A stretch of 64,000 bases of DNA. Source: an uncultured Verrucomicrobiota bacterium (GTDB taxonomy: Bacteria > Verrucomicrobiota > Verrucomicrobiia > Opitutales > Opitutaceae). The DNA lies in contig CAIQAB010000015.1 in assembly GCA_903869675.1 (NCBI GenBank), forward strand, positions 62,001-126,000, given 5' to 3'. The translations under genes were made by a program, and so were the position numbers. The first letter of the stretch is position 1. Every line of letters begins with the position of its first letter. Positions 38,444 through 47,739 of this stretch are shown in pieces. The notes under the pieces are model-generated. The model was not told the origin of the DNA. It saw nothing but the letters and a program-made list of their open reading frames with translations, and did no database searches.

Positions 38444-39832
38444 ATGCAGGAAGTTTCCCTCACCTCCCTTGATCTTCGCCTGCAAAAGCAGGTGGAGAAC
38501 GCTCAAGTCGCTCTGCAGCGCGGCAACTTTGAGTATGTTTTCGAAGTTACCTCCCAAGTTCTTAAGCAGGCTCCCGGTTGCCTCCCCGTCCGCCGCTTGC
38601 AGCGCGCCGCGATTATTCGGCAAAATGAGTCGAAGAACATGCTGGTGGCCAAGGCTTTCGGCTCTATGACGATGGCCGGATTTCTTTTTTCGAACAAAAA
38701 AGATCCGGTTAAGGCCATCGAGGCGGCGGAGAAGTTGCTCCACGTTGACCCCAACAATATCACGGCGCTCAAGAGTATGGCCGATGCGGCCAACTCTCTC
38801 GGGCTCATGGAGACAGCCGCCTTCGGTTGGGAATGCATCCGTGAGGCACAACCCAAGGATCACGACACCTTGGTGCATTTGGCGGAGGCTTACCTGGCCG
38901 CCAAAATGAACAAAGAAGCGGTCAAGGTCGCTGATGAGTTGTTAAAACTTCGTCCACAGGATGGCGATGCCTTGGCTTTGATGCGCAAGGCCTCGGTTGC
39001 CCAGACCATGGACAAGGGTAATTGGGAGTCGCAGGCCTCTTTCCGTTCCAAGCTCAAGGATGAGAATCTGGCTACGTCGCTCGAACAGGCCAGCAAGGTC
39101 GTTACGTCTACTGAGATGACCGAGCGCCTGATCGAAGAGGCTAAGGCGCGTCTGGCGGCCGAACCTGCAAATGTTAACCATTTCCGCTCTATCATCGACG
39201 GCTACCGACGTCTTAATGACCCCGCTTCCGCGCTCGAATACGTCAAACAGGTCCGCCAAGTGCCTTCGGCTGCGGGTGATGCCACGTTTGAAAAGCTGCA
39301 AAATGATCTTACTATCGCGGTGATTGAGGCCCGTTTAAAAGAGGCGGAAAGCGCGCTTGCCGCCGATCCGGAAAATGCAGGTCTGAAAGAGGCCGCGAAT
39401 GGGATCAAAGGAGAACTCGCCAAAGCTAGATTGGACGACGCCAAGTCGTATGTGGAGCGTTATCCGAACGATTATGCGGCGCGATTCACCTTGGCCAACC
39501 TGCTTTTGGAAGCTGGTGATCATCAGGGTGCGATCGGAAATTTTCAACAGGCCCAAAAATCTCCAAAGGTTCGTGTTGCTGCGCTCGCCGGCATGGGACG
39601 CGCGTTAAAAGCCCGCCGGATGTTCGACCTCGCGGTCCAGCAGTTCCAGACCGCCAAAGGGGAGATCCCCACCATGGACGACCTTAAGAAGGACATTATT
39701 TATCAGCTCGCCGAGTGCTATGAGGGCATGGGCCGCCAGGAGGACGCCATCAACGAGTTTAAGCTGATCTACAGCGAGGACATCGGCTTCCGAGACGTGG
39801 CGGACAAGATCAACGCGTTCTACTCGCGTTAA
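38444..39832 (+). CDS. Tetratricopeptide-repeat protein
   Basis: A 462-residue soluble protein made of helical TPR-like repeats without a signal peptide. Repeats include VALQRGNFEYVFEVTSQVLK, DPVKAIEAAEKLLHVDPNN, KEAVKVADELLKLRPQD and GDHQGAIGNFQQAQKSPKV. One hydrophobic stretch (GSMTMAGFLFSNK) is too short for a membrane helix. It probably mediates protein-protein contacts; partners are not evident. It is 65 bases after glmM and convergent with ctaG. Confidence 0.85.
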   Translation: MQEVSLTSLDLRLQKQVENAQVALQRGNFEYVFEVTSQVLKQAPGCLPVRRLQRAAIIRQNESKNMLVAKAFGSMTMAGFLFSNKKDPVKAIEAAEKLLHVDPNNITALKSMADAANSLGLMETAAFGWECIREAQPKDHDTLVHLAEAYLAAKMNKEAVKVADELLKLRPQDGDALALMRKASVAQTMDKGNWESQASFRSKLKDENLATSLEQASKVVTSTEMTERLIEEAKARLAAEPANVNHFRSIIDGYRRLNDPASALEYVKQVRQVPSAAGDATFEKLQNDLTIAVIEARLKEAESALAADPENAGLKEAANGIKGELAKARLDDAKSYVERYPNDYAARFTLANLLLEAGDHQGAIGNFQQAQKSPKVRVAALAGMGRALKARRMFDLAVQQFQTAKGEIPTMDDLKKDIIYQLAECYEGMGRQEDAINEFKLIYSEDIGFRDVADKINAFYSR

Positions 39833-39860
39833 AGCCGGCTTCGCTCTGTTATTGCGGTCC

Positions 39861-39890
39861 GCGAGGCGGTCACTCAATCGACCGTCTCGC
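39861..39890. terminator. Hairpin between the convergent TPR gene and ctaG
   Basis: GCGAGGCGGTC (39861-39871) pairs with GACCGTCTCGC (39880-39890) over 11 bases with one G-U pair and an 8-base loop. No T-run follows. Its position between two convergent genes suggests a bidirectional terminator, possibly Rho-assisted. Confidence 0.5.
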
Positions 39891-39909
39891 TGGCATTGGC
39901 CACCTGCCG

Positions 39910-40737
39910 TTAATTCGACGCATCCCGGGCACCAGGCGAGGTCGGTGGTGGGCTGGAGCGTTCGGAACTTTGATACCAGCGGTAAAAGGCCAGGATCAGT
40001 GCGAGAAACGAAACAAACATGCCGCCTAGTTTCATGATGGCGGCGCCGAGGAGTTGGTCCTGGGCGGGGGTGAAGCCCTCAAACAATCTGGGAGCGTATT
40101 CGTAGGTTGGATAAAGAATTTCGCTTGAAAACGCCAGGTAGGCGAAGAGCGGTGTCATTAACAGGGTGACCGCGACTAAATACAGCATTTGCAAAGCGGG
40201 CTTGATTGGCGGGAACTCGCGACTGGGGCTGAAAAACGGCCACCAGTAGAGCAGGGCTACGATGAAAAATGTAACGTGTTCGAGGATGTGCACGGATTTA
40301 ACCCGCAGGGCCCAGTCATAGAGTGCCGGTAGATGCCAGACCCCGATCACCACGGTGTAGGCGAGGGCGCAGGCGATGGGGTGGGTGAAGATTTTTAAGG
40401 GAAGTCGGAACGAGACGCGGGCGGTGGCCCAGCGGGCGATCCATGGCGGTATCCCGATGAGAAACAGAATGGCAGAGGGATAGATGATCAGCTGGTGCTG
40501 GATCATGTGCGCGCTGAGTAGAAAACGTTCGCCGGCTTGATCCAGCGGTGAGCCTACAGCCAGATAGAATATAACCAAGGCCAGGTAAAAGCAGACGGAT
40601 TCCCTCAGCGGGTAAGGTGTTCCAGCAGGGGCGAGCCGCGCGCGTAAGGGGCCGGTGGCGAGCGCGTGCAGCCAGCCAAGGAAGATCAATCCGCCGATCA
40701 GGTAAGGTTCGTTGTGCCAGTGGGTCCAGTCTATCAT
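39910..40737 (-). CDS. ctaG: Cytochrome c oxidase assembly protein (CtaG/caa3 type)
   Basis: A polytopic membrane protein of 275 residues matching caa3-type CtaG: PLRESVCFYLALVIFYLAVGSPLD, the histidine-rich SAHMIQHQLII, PIACALAYTVVIGVWHLPALYDWAL and HILEHVTFFIVALLYWWPFF. It likely helps copper insertion or oxidase assembly. It lies downstream of the cox genes but beyond an intrinsic terminator (40819-40845), so it may be expressed at lower level or from its own promoter. Confidence 0.92.
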   Translation of the reverse strand: MIDWTHWHNEPYLIGGLIFLGWLHALATGPLRARLAPAGTPYPLRESVCFYLALVIFYLAVGSPLDQAGERFLLSAHMIQHQLIIYPSAILFLIGIPPWIARWATARVSFRLPLKIFTHPIACALAYTVVIGVWHLPALYDWALRVKSVHILEHVTFFIVALLYWWPFFSPSREFPPIKPALQMLYLVAVTLLMTPLFAYLAFSSEILYPTYEYAPRLFEGFTPAQDQLLGAAIMKLGGMFVSFLALILAFYRWYQSSERSSPPPTSPGARDASN

Positions 40738-40818
40738 GGGGCGAGACGGTTATACTGGTCAAAAAGTAGCCGGATGCAGGTCGAAGTGGATGATTGTTGC
40801 GATCCGCGCAAGACCGAC

Positions 40819-40845
40819 AAAAAAGGCACCCGGAACGGGTGCCTT
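40819..40845 (-). terminator. Intrinsic terminator of the cytochrome oxidase operon
   Basis: On the minus strand, AAGGCACCCG and CGGGTGCCTT pair over 10 bases around a three-base loop, followed by a T-run. It ends the coxII-I-III-IV transcript 26 bases after the subunit IV gene. Confidence 0.92.
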
Positions 40846-40870
40846 AAGATGCTGCGGATTCCAGGAATGA

Positions 40871-41242
40871 TCACTTGGTAGCGGCGGCGCGCTCGGCGTA
40901 GATAGCCTGGGCGGTGAGCGGCACTCCGTCAGTGGTCGAGAAAATTGAAAGCAGGGCGGCCACGGTGCCGCCGGCGAGGACCAAGCCGATGAAGAAAAGG
41001 ATTGTGCAGAAAAGTTTATCGAACTTGAGGTGCATGAACCAGAATATCACGAGCAGGAACTTCACCAGAGAAAGCACGACCAACAGGGAGACGACCAGCC
41101 ACTTCACGACAGGCAGGTAGATGAGAACGATCTCCACGCCGGTGATAACGGCGAGGATCATGGCAATCTGCACAAAGAGGTGGAACTTGCCATCGTCGGC
41201 GTGGGCGTGCTCCTGGTTGGTTTCGGTAGCGTCGGAGGACAT
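40871..41242 (-). CDS. ctaF: Cytochrome c oxidase subunit IV (prokaryotic)
   Basis: A 123-residue membrane protein with three hydrophobic helices: FVQIAMILAVITGVEIVLIY, VSLLVVLSLVKFLLVIFWFM and FCTILFFIGLVLAGGTVAAL. The HLKFDK segment between helices two and three is typical of the COX4-prokaryotic family. A His-rich acidic N-terminus precedes. ATG 41242 was chosen; the open frame extends to 41338, but that part is not conserved-looking. It is the last gene of the oxidase operon. Confidence 0.88.
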   Translation of the reverse strand: MSSDATETNQEHAHADDGKFHLFVQIAMILAVITGVEIVLIYLPVVKWLVVSLLVVLSLVKFLLVIFWFMHLKFDKLFCTILFFIGLVLAGGTVAALLSIFSTTDGVPLTAQAIYAERAAATK

Positions 41243-41292
41243 GGATGCGGGAATGGAGTAAGTATGAGGCTGGGACGAAGGCGGACTAAGGA

Positions 41293-42144
41293 TCAGAGGT
41301 ATTCGAGCAGGTAGACGACGGTGAAGATCACGATCCACACGATGTCGACGAAGTGCCAGTAAAGGCCCATGCCCTCTACATCGATGGCGTTGGCCTCACT
41401 GAAATCGACCGCCCAAGTAGACCGGCCCAGCGCGAAAAGAAGGGCCGCAGCAATCGAAAAGGCAATCGTAGCGCCGGCTGTGATGGCGTCGTGCTGGAGG
41501 GCGTGGACCACCGAGGAGAGCGTGTAGCCGTGTTCGGCCCCAGCGTGGGTGACTGCGAGCATAACAAACATGATGGAAACCACGGCGACGGCGAAGGAGG
41601 CGAACTGTATAACAGCCCGGATGATCCAGGCGCGGCCGGCGTCGGCAGGTTTGAAGGTGCGGATATACATCAACACAAGCCAAAGGACGCCGATGGCCAC
41701 GTGGACCCCGTGCGTGCCGGTCAAGGTATAGAAGGTGGAGCCAAACATATCGCTCTTCAAGGTCAGGCCCTTATGCACAAAATGGGTGAACTCGTAGACT
41801 TGGCAGCCCAAGAATATCAGGCCGAAGAAGATTGTGCCTAAGAGCATCTTGCGGGTGGCTTCCACCTTCCCCTTTTGACTCGCGCCCACGGCGAGGGCCA
41901 TGAGCAGAGAGGACATCAGAAGGATAAAGGTGGAGAATGAGGTCAGCTCGATGGAGAAGAGCTTGGTGGGATCAGCGCCCTCGGGGGTTGGGTGGAGGCG
42001 GTAGATGACGTGAGTTGAGATCAGCGCGCCGAAGAACATGCAGTCCGAAGCGAGGAAAGCCCACATGAAGAGCTTCTTGTTAGGAATGCCTGTGGTGGTG
42101 GTGTGATCGTGGTGGTGATCGATGGTGCCGGCGTGTGCGCTCAT
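41293..42144 (-). CDS. ctaE: Cytochrome c oxidase subunit III
   Basis: A 283-residue polytopic subunit III. Landmarks are FMWAFLASDCMFFGALISTHVIY (the family has a similar FMWaFLaSE motif), GATRKMLLGTIFFG-type loops and GTHGVHVAIGVLWLVLMY. The final GLYWHFVDIVWIVIFTVVYLLEYL is the classical subunit III C-terminus. The loop around residues 190-235 is longer than usual and holds an extra hydrophobic pair. It lies 50 bases after subunit I. Confidence 0.95.
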   Translation of the reverse strand: MSAHAGTIDHHHDHTTTTGIPNKKLFMWAFLASDCMFFGALISTHVIYRLHPTPEGADPTKLFSIELTSFSTFILLMSSLLMALAVGASQKGKVEATRKMLLGTIFFGLIFLGCQVYEFTHFVHKGLTLKSDMFGSTFYTLTGTHGVHVAIGVLWLVLMYIRTFKPADAGRAWIIRAVIQFASFAVAVVSIMFVMLAVTHAGAEHGYTLSSVVHALQHDAITAGATIAFSIAAALLFALGRSTWAVDFSEANAIDVEGMGLYWHFVDIVWIVIFTVVYLLEYL

Positions 42145-42194
42145 GCGGGAAAAGTTTAAGAGAAAAAGATGAAGTTAAAGGGAGTGTCCGCGCC

Positions 42195-44165
42195 TTAGTG
42201 TCCGGCCTCGTCCTGACCCTCACCGCCGGTAACGGTGCCATCCTTGGCGATGTGCAGGTGGTAACCGCCCGGGCCTTCGAAGGCCCAGCCGATGATGCCG
42301 AGAAGCATTACGCACCCGCCGGCGATTGCCTCGAGGAAGTGGTGATGGGTGAAAAACAGGCCGCCGATCAGCAGTCCGGTGGCGGTGACAATGGGGAACC
42401 AAGACTGGCTAGGCATGTGGATGCCACCGTGCGATTCTTCCTCTTGGGCGTGCTTGGCCTTCTCGGCCGCGATTTCTATGGAGTGAGTCTTCTCATACCA
42501 ATAGGCATCTCGGGCGTGAACGGTTGGCGTGATGTGGAAATTGTGCTCGGGGGGTGGGGTGGTGGGCACGGACCATTCCAAGGTGCGTGCATCCCAGATA
42601 TCGCCGCTGGCTTTTTTGCCTTTCAGGTAGGTGTAGACGATGACCGTGAAATAGGTGCCGATGCCGATCGCGAGGATGAACGCCCCTATGGTCGCCGTGA
42701 GGTTGCCGCTGTTCCAGCCCATGTTGCCATCATACACGGCTGTGCGTCGGGGCATACCGTTTAGCCCGAGGAAATGCATCGGAAAGAAGGTTACATTAAA
42801 GCCGACAAAAATAATCCAGAAAGACAGTTTGCCCCAGAATTCCGAGACGATGCGTCCAAAGACGAGCGGGAACCAGAAATGGATGCCCCCGAGCAGGGCG
42901 AAGATGGAGCCGCCAATGAGCACGTAATGGAAGTGGGCGACGACGAAATAGCTGTCTTGCTGCTGGGCGTCAGCGGGGGCGGCTGAGTGCATCACGCCGG
43001 AAAAGCCGCCCATCATGAACATCCAGATGAAGCCGAGGGCGAACATCATCGGGGTGCGGGTGGAAATCTGGCCACCCCAGAGGGTGCCAACCCAGTTGAA
43101 AATCTTTACGCCCGTCGGGACAGCGATGGCCATGGTGGCGAGTGAGAAAGCGGCCGTGGCCATGGTGCCGAGGCCCGTAGTAAACATATGGTGGGACCAG
43201 ACACCGAAGCCAAGGAAACCGATTACGGCGCCTGAGAAGACCACGATCGGGTAGCCGAAAAGGGGTTTACGGGAGAAGGTAGGCAAAATCTCCGAAATGA
43301 TGCCCATGGCGGGCAGGATAAGAATGTAGACCTCGGGGTGGCCGAAGATCCAGAAAAGGTGTTGCCAGAGGATGGGCATACCTCCGCGGGCGACCTCGAA
43401 GAAACTGGTGCCAAAGGAGCGGTCCATCATCAGCTCGACCAAGGCGATGGTTATGGCGGGGAAGGATAGGATGATCAGGAAGGCAGTGAAGAGCGTCATC
43501 CAAGTGAACACCGGCAGGCGCATCATGGTGAGACCGGGAGCGCGCATGTTGATGATGGTGACGATGAAATTCAGGGAACCGATCACTGAGGAGACGCCTA
43601 GAATTTGCAGGCCCATGACCCACAGGTCGGTGGAAGAGTCACCGGCGAACTGGCTGGAGTAGGCGGTGGAGGTCAGCGGGGCGTAGCCGAACCAACCGAC
43701 ATCTGGCGCGCCGGCACGGGTGAACCAACCCACGTTCAATACAATAGCCCCTACCAGGAAGACCCAGAAAGCGAACCCGTTTAGGCGGGGAAAGGCCACG
43801 TCGCGCGCACCGATTTGCAGCGGCATCATGTAGTTGAAGAATGCTGCTGAGAGCGGCATCACGGCGAGGAAGATCATCGTCGTCGCGTGCATCGTGAACA
43901 GCTCATTGTAAAGCTGGTGGCTGATGAACGTGTTGTTTGGCACCGCGAGTTGCACTCGGATCATCAAGGCCTCGACGCCACCGACCAAGAAAAAGATGAG
44001 GGCAGTGACGGCGTAGAGCAGACCGATTTTCTTGTGGTCGACGGTGGTAAGCCAGGAGACCAAGCCGGTTTTGGCGGATGGACGGGTGAAGAACCAAGGG
44101 CGCGAGGCGGGCTTGGCGGCGTGAGGGGCGGTGTAGTCGGCGGACTTAAGAGTGGCGGTGGCCAT
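42195..44165 (-). CDS. ctaD: Cytochrome c oxidase subunit I
   Basis: Catalytic subunit with heme a and the heme a3-CuB site. The 656-residue product has the low-spin heme histidine in FTMHATTM, the CuB His-Tyr motif GHPEVYILILP with its D-channel glutamate, GVWSHHMF (CuB histidines), and the K-channel lysine in VPTGVKIFNWVGTLWGG. VVAHFHYVLIGG has the heme ligands. These mark an A-type oxidase. The C-terminal 100 residues add two helices, including a His-rich FFTHHHFLEAIAGG segment, as in caa3-type enzymes. Confidence 0.97.
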   Translation of the reverse strand: MATATLKSADYTAPHAAKPASRPWFFTRPSAKTGLVSWLTTVDHKKIGLLYAVTALIFFLVGGVEALMIRVQLAVPNNTFISHQLYNELFTMHATTMIFLAVMPLSAAFFNYMMPLQIGARDVAFPRLNGFAFWVFLVGAIVLNVGWFTRAGAPDVGWFGYAPLTSTAYSSQFAGDSSTDLWVMGLQILGVSSVIGSLNFIVTIINMRAPGLTMMRLPVFTWMTLFTAFLIILSFPAITIALVELMMDRSFGTSFFEVARGGMPILWQHLFWIFGHPEVYILILPAMGIISEILPTFSRKPLFGYPIVVFSGAVIGFLGFGVWSHHMFTTGLGTMATAAFSLATMAIAVPTGVKIFNWVGTLWGGQISTRTPMMFALGFIWMFMMGGFSGVMHSAAPADAQQQDSYFVVAHFHYVLIGGSIFALLGGIHFWFPLVFGRIVSEFWGKLSFWIIFVGFNVTFFPMHFLGLNGMPRRTAVYDGNMGWNSGNLTATIGAFILAIGIGTYFTVIVYTYLKGKKASGDIWDARTLEWSVPTTPPPEHNFHITPTVHARDAYWYEKTHSIEIAAEKAKHAQEEESHGGIHMPSQSWFPIVTATGLLIGGLFFTHHHFLEAIAGGCVMLLGIIGWAFEGPGGYHLHIAKDGTVTGGEGQDEAGH

Positions 44166-44229
44166 GGCGAAGGGAGCGTGTTGCTGGGAGCGTGTTGCGA
44201 GGGGCCTTAAGCAGAGAAAGGGGCGGAGG

Positions 44230-45501
44230 TTATTTCAGGCTGTGGAGATACTCCACGATAGCGCGGGCTTCGGTGTCGTTGACCGCAATATGAACTTTAC
44301 CGGTCATGGCCTTGGTGGCGGGGTCTACGTCCATGTAGCCGGCCATCCCGTTAACGCCCACATACATCTTGTTGCCAGGCTTAACATTGTTCGGGTTTAT
44401 GATCCAGCGATGGAGGTTAGGCTTGGAGTTTTCCAAGAGCCCGGCGGCGAGCGTGCTGCGAGCGCCGAAGTGGGTAAGATCCGGGGCGTTCACGCCGATG
44501 CCTTCGTGCCCGCGGATGCTGTGACAGGTGATGCAGTTCTTCTCCTTAAAAAGGGTTCTGCCCTGGGTTATGAGGGTGGTATCTTCGTCTTTGTCGGGGA
44601 ATTGGAGTGCAGTCCATGCGGCGAAAGGGTGGGCATCGAACTCGGCGGTGTAGCCGGGGGAGTTGCGTTGCTTTGGCGTCATGTCGTAGCTGGCGAAGGC
44701 GGCCTTGGGGGCGTCATTGACCGGGGTGACGGTGCGGGCGGGTTTCTTTTGATTTTCGACCCAGGCGGCGAAGTCCTCGGCGCCGAGAGCGATGACCCGG
44801 AAGCGCATAACGGCGTGGGATTCGCCGCAGTATTCGGCGCACTGGCCCCAGAAATAACCGGGCTCGTCGGCTTGGAGCCAAAGGTGGTTGCCGCGATTGG
44901 GCATCATGTCGACTTTGCCGCCGAGCTTGGGCACCCAGAAGGCGTGGATGACATCGGAAGTGCGGAGGTTGATGCGCACGGGACGGCCGGCGGGGATGAC
45001 GAGTTCGTTGCCGGTCAGGAGTTGCCCAGCGCCGTTGATCTGCTCGGCGGGGTATTCGAATTGGAACCACCATTGCAGACCGCGGGCGTTAACCTCATAG
45101 GCGTTGGCCCGCTGTTCATTCGGAACGTCGTAGGTATACCATATGGCCTTTAGAGTTGGGACTGCGATGAAGACGAGCGCGGCGATGGAGGCGCCAATCA
45201 AGCCTAGCTCCACGAAGGGGTTGCCGTGGCCCTGGTCGGGGACAGGGGTGTTTTTATCAATGGGGCCGCGGGCGCGAAATTTGATCGTGGCGTAAGCCAG
45301 CACGGAGGCGACGATCACGAAGATGATCGTGGTGACCCAGACGGTGACGTAAAATACGTCTAGCTGGGTGCGTGCGACCGGGCCCTTCACGTCGAAGGTG
45401 GATTGAGGTCCGGAGAGCCAACCGCCGAGCAGGATGGGCAGGGCAAGCAGGGCGCAGGTGGCGGCGGCGCGGCGCAAGAAGAGGACTGGGCTGAATCGCA
45501 T
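44230..45501 (-). CDS. ctaC: Cytochrome c oxidase subunit II with fused cytochrome c domain (caa3 type)
   Basis: A 423-residue protein. Two N-terminal helices are followed by the CuA cupredoxin: His in SDVIHAFWVPKLGGK, then GQCAEYCGESHAVM. A C-terminal cytochrome c carries CITCH, with a probable axial Met in NGMAGYM. The fusion identifies a caa3-type oxidase that accepts electrons from membrane cytochrome c. ATG 45501 was chosen; a start at 45537 adds 12 residues. This gene leads the operon and is divergent from the cupredoxin. Confidence 0.96.
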   Translation of the reverse strand: MRFSPVLFLRRAAATCALLALPILLGGWLSGPQSTFDVKGPVARTQLDVFYVTVWVTTIIFVIVASVLAYATIKFRARGPIDKNTPVPDQGHGNPFVELGLIGASIAALVFIAVPTLKAIWYTYDVPNEQRANAYEVNARGLQWWFQFEYPAEQINGAGQLLTGNELVIPAGRPVRINLRTSDVIHAFWVPKLGGKVDMMPNRGNHLWLQADEPGYFWGQCAEYCGESHAVMRFRVIALGAEDFAAWVENQKKPARTVTPVNDAPKAAFASYDMTPKQRNSPGYTAEFDAHPFAAWTALQFPDKDEDTTLITQGRTLFKEKNCITCHSIRGHEGIGVNAPDLTHFGARSTLAAGLLENSKPNLHRWIINPNNVKPGNKMYVGVNGMAGYMDVDPATKAMTGKVHIAVNDTEARAIVEYLHSLK

Positions 45502-45721
45502 GGTCGTGGTTCGGAAAAAAGTGAGGTGCGTTTGCACCGAGGGCGGAGGGTTCCAACTCGGGCTATCTTATCAAGCTATAATCAAGCTGCATATTTTCCA
45601 CTCATCCTTTAGACTTTGTCGCTTTAGGCGGAGTTATTAGCAGCGGTCTTTGGTCCGGTAGCGCAGCTAAAGCTCCATCGACTGACTTGCGCCTCGGCGA
45701 AGATATCGGCACGGCTGGATC
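45502..45721. other. Divergent intergenic region, cox operon and cupredoxin
   Basis: About 220 bases without a gene. A TATAAT sequence at 45577-45582 is a possible -10 element for the cupredoxin gene, but no clear -35 element at 17-bp spacing is seen. Promoters for both operons probably lie here. Confidence 0.4.
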
Positions 45722-46258
45722 ATGAATCTTAGCTGTTGGCGCGTTTATCCGGGTGTCGTGTTGGCCCTTTGGGTTTCGGGTTGTGGCCAGTCCAGTCATC
45801 CTCCGGCTTCGGACCAAGGGCCGGGCTTGGTCGCGCGGCCCGCTTCGGCGATTGAGGTCAGGGGCACGACCGAGGCACCGCGTGAAGTCATAATCGAGGT
45901 CGGTGACGCCATGAAGTTCAGTTTAACTCGACTGGCGGCGTCGCCGGGCGAGGTTATCCGTTTAAAACTAGTCAATTTAGGTTCTGCGCCCAAGGAGGCG
46001 ATGGGACATAATTGGATTTTGCTTCGGGGGGGCGCCGACGCGGGTGCTTTTTTAAATGCGGCGCTTGGAGCAAAGGCGACCGACTACGTGCCGTCCGCCA
46101 AAGTCGGGGAGATCATCGCGCATACCAAGCTGCTGGGCGGGGGCGGAAGCGATGCAGTGGTCTTTACAGCGCCAACGGAACTGGGGGACTATGTTTTTCT
46201 TTGCAGTTTTCCCGCGCACTTCCAATTGGGGATGAAGGGCGTGCTGGTGGTGCGCTAA
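45722..46258 (+). CDS. Azurin/auracyanin-like cupredoxin lipoprotein
   Basis: A 178-residue exported blue copper protein. The signal peptide ends in a lipobox (WVSGC, Cys21). The type I copper ligands fit the azurin pattern: His in MGHNWI, then Cys, His and Met in CSFPAHFQLGM, where the Met is five residues after the His, as in auracyanin. It is divergent from the caa3 oxidase operon, so it is a good candidate electron donor to the oxidase. Confidence 0.85.
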   Translation: MNLSCWRVYPGVVLALWVSGCGQSSHPPASDQGPGLVARPASAIEVRGTTEAPREVIIEVGDAMKFSLTRLAASPGEVIRLKLVNLGSAPKEAMGHNWILLRGGADAGAFLNAALGAKATDYVPSAKVGEIIAHTKLLGGGGSDAVVFTAPTELGDYVFLCSFPAHFQLGMKGVLVVR

Positions 46259-46364
46259 ACCAGCGGGCGGGCGGGGCTGGGGTAGGGCGCACTTGTTTTG
46301 GGGGTTGCTTTGCCGAGGCGGGCTGGTGGGGTCTCGCCCCGCCTTTGCGCAGAACCTTTTACCT

Positions 46365-47672
46365 ATGAATCCAGATACCGACTCCGTGCCGACCGCTTCT
46401 CATGTTCCCGATGCCTGGCCCGTGGCGGCCCGGTTATTGGTTCGCTGGCTTGACGAAGAAGTGCGCGCGGACGCGTTGTTGGATACGGCCCAGCTAACGG
46501 GTGGCGCCCGTGCGCGGTGTCAGAATCTCTTTTACGGTGCCATTCGGCACTATGGCAGGATAGAGACCATGGTTTCCTCCCTGGTGCGCCTGCGCCCACG
46601 TTCGCGAGTGATGGCGATTCTTCTCCTGGCTGGCTATGAGCTGATCGAGGGCGGAGGCGAGGGGCACGCGGCCAAAGTCGGGCATCATGCCGTTACCCAG
46701 ACCAAGGCGCTGGCGAGTGAATCGGAGGCTAAGCTAGTCAATGCAGTCGTGCGCAAGCTGGCGGAGGGTTTGGCGGCTCAGCCGGTTCCGGGGAAAATCA
46801 CGACGGCGGCGACGTTGGCAGATTATTATTCGACGCCGGCCTGGCTGGTGGAGCGGTGGCTGGTGGAATTTGGCGCCGAGGCCACCCGGATGCTCTTGGA
46901 GTGGAATCTGAAACCAGCCCCGGTGCACGCGCGCTGGCGTCCGCCTGGTGTCCCCGGTCCGGCTGAGTCGGAGTGGCTCGAGGCCACGCCATGGCCCGGC
47001 TACTTTTTGGTCAAGGGTGGCCATTGGTCCGAGGTGGCGCGCGCGCTGGCGGATGGCCGGGTTTATCTCGCTGATCCGGGGACGCGCATCGCAATTGATG
47101 CCTTGGCGCCGGTGGCCGGCGAAAGGATTATCGACGCCTGTGCGGCTCCGGGGGGCAAGAGCCTCGCTCTGGCCGATCGCATGGGGGCGGGTTTGCTGGT
47201 GGCGCTCGACGTCCCGGGCGCGCGCCACGAGCGGTTAGCTGAGAACCTAAAACGTTTTCCAGTCGATGTTTCGGCCAAGCGCGTTGAGGGGGACTTGCGG
47301 CGTTCCACCAGCCTCATGGGCATGGGCCCGGGCACTTTTGATGCGGTGCTGGTTGACGCTCCTTGCAGCAACAGCGGGGTGATGCGTCATCGAGTGGATG
47401 TGAAGTGGCGCCTGCAACCGGCGGATTTCGGCAAGCACGCGAAACAACAGGTGGAACTGCTCTGCGGAGCGGCGCGCTGGCTGAAGCCCGGCGGGCGGCT
47501 AGTCTACAGCACTTGCTCCATTGATGCGGAGGAAAATGCCTCGGTGACGGCGGCTTTCCTGCGCACTCCTGAGGGCCGTTCCTTCGAGTTGGTGACGGCT
47601 AGCGTGGCGTTGCCTTGGGTGACCGGTCACGACGGCGCAGGCGTTTCGGTATTTAGGCGCGGCGGCGCCTGA
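46365..47672 (+). CDS. rsmB: RsmB/NOP2-family rRNA (cytosine-5) methyltransferase
   Basis: The 435-residue product has an N-terminal NusB-like helical RNA-binding domain (about residues 20-140: [32 protein letters not shown]) and a C-terminal m5C methyltransferase. The SAM site is [19 protein letters not shown], with the catalytic [14 protein letters not shown] and a second cysteine in [11 protein letters not shown]. It is like RsmB (C967 of 16S rRNA in E. coli), but RsmF-like targets cannot be excluded. ATG 46365 was chosen. Confidence 0.85.
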   Translation: MNPDTDSVPTASHVPDAWPVAARLLVRWLDEEVRADALLDTAQLTGGARARCQNLFYGAIRHYGRIETMVSSLVRLRPRSRVMAILLLAGYELIEGGGEGHAAKVGHHAVTQTKALASESEAKLVNAVVRKLAEGLAAQPVPGKITTAATLADYYSTPAWLVERWLVEFGAEATRMLLEWNLKPAPVHARWRPPGVPGPAESEWLEATPWPGYFLVKGGHWSEVARALADGRVYLADPGTRIAIDALAPVAGERIIDACAAPGGKSLALADRMGAGLLVALDVPGARHERLAENLKRFPVDVSAKRVEGDLRRSTSLMGMGPGTFDAVLVDAPCSNSGVMRHRVDVKWRLQPADFGKHAKQQVELLCGAARWLKPGGRLVYSTCSIDAEENASVTAAFLRTPEGRSFELVTASVALPWVTGHDGAGVSVFRRGGA

Positions 47673-47739
47673 TGTTCGGCAAAGCCGGCTTGCCACCGCC
47701 GCCCGCTGCGCGCCAGTTTGCTCCTTTTCCCTCCTTATT

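Noticed and set aside
45650-45720. A GGTAGCGCAGC stretch resembling a tRNA D-arm
   Set aside because: The rest of the cloverleaf (acceptor, anticodon and T arms) cannot be formed.
47672-47739. Small ORF beginning in the rsmB stop codon with Leu codons overlapping the leuB start, considered as a leucine leader peptide
   Set aside because: It runs far into leuB in another frame and no terminator hairpin or alternative pairing is present.
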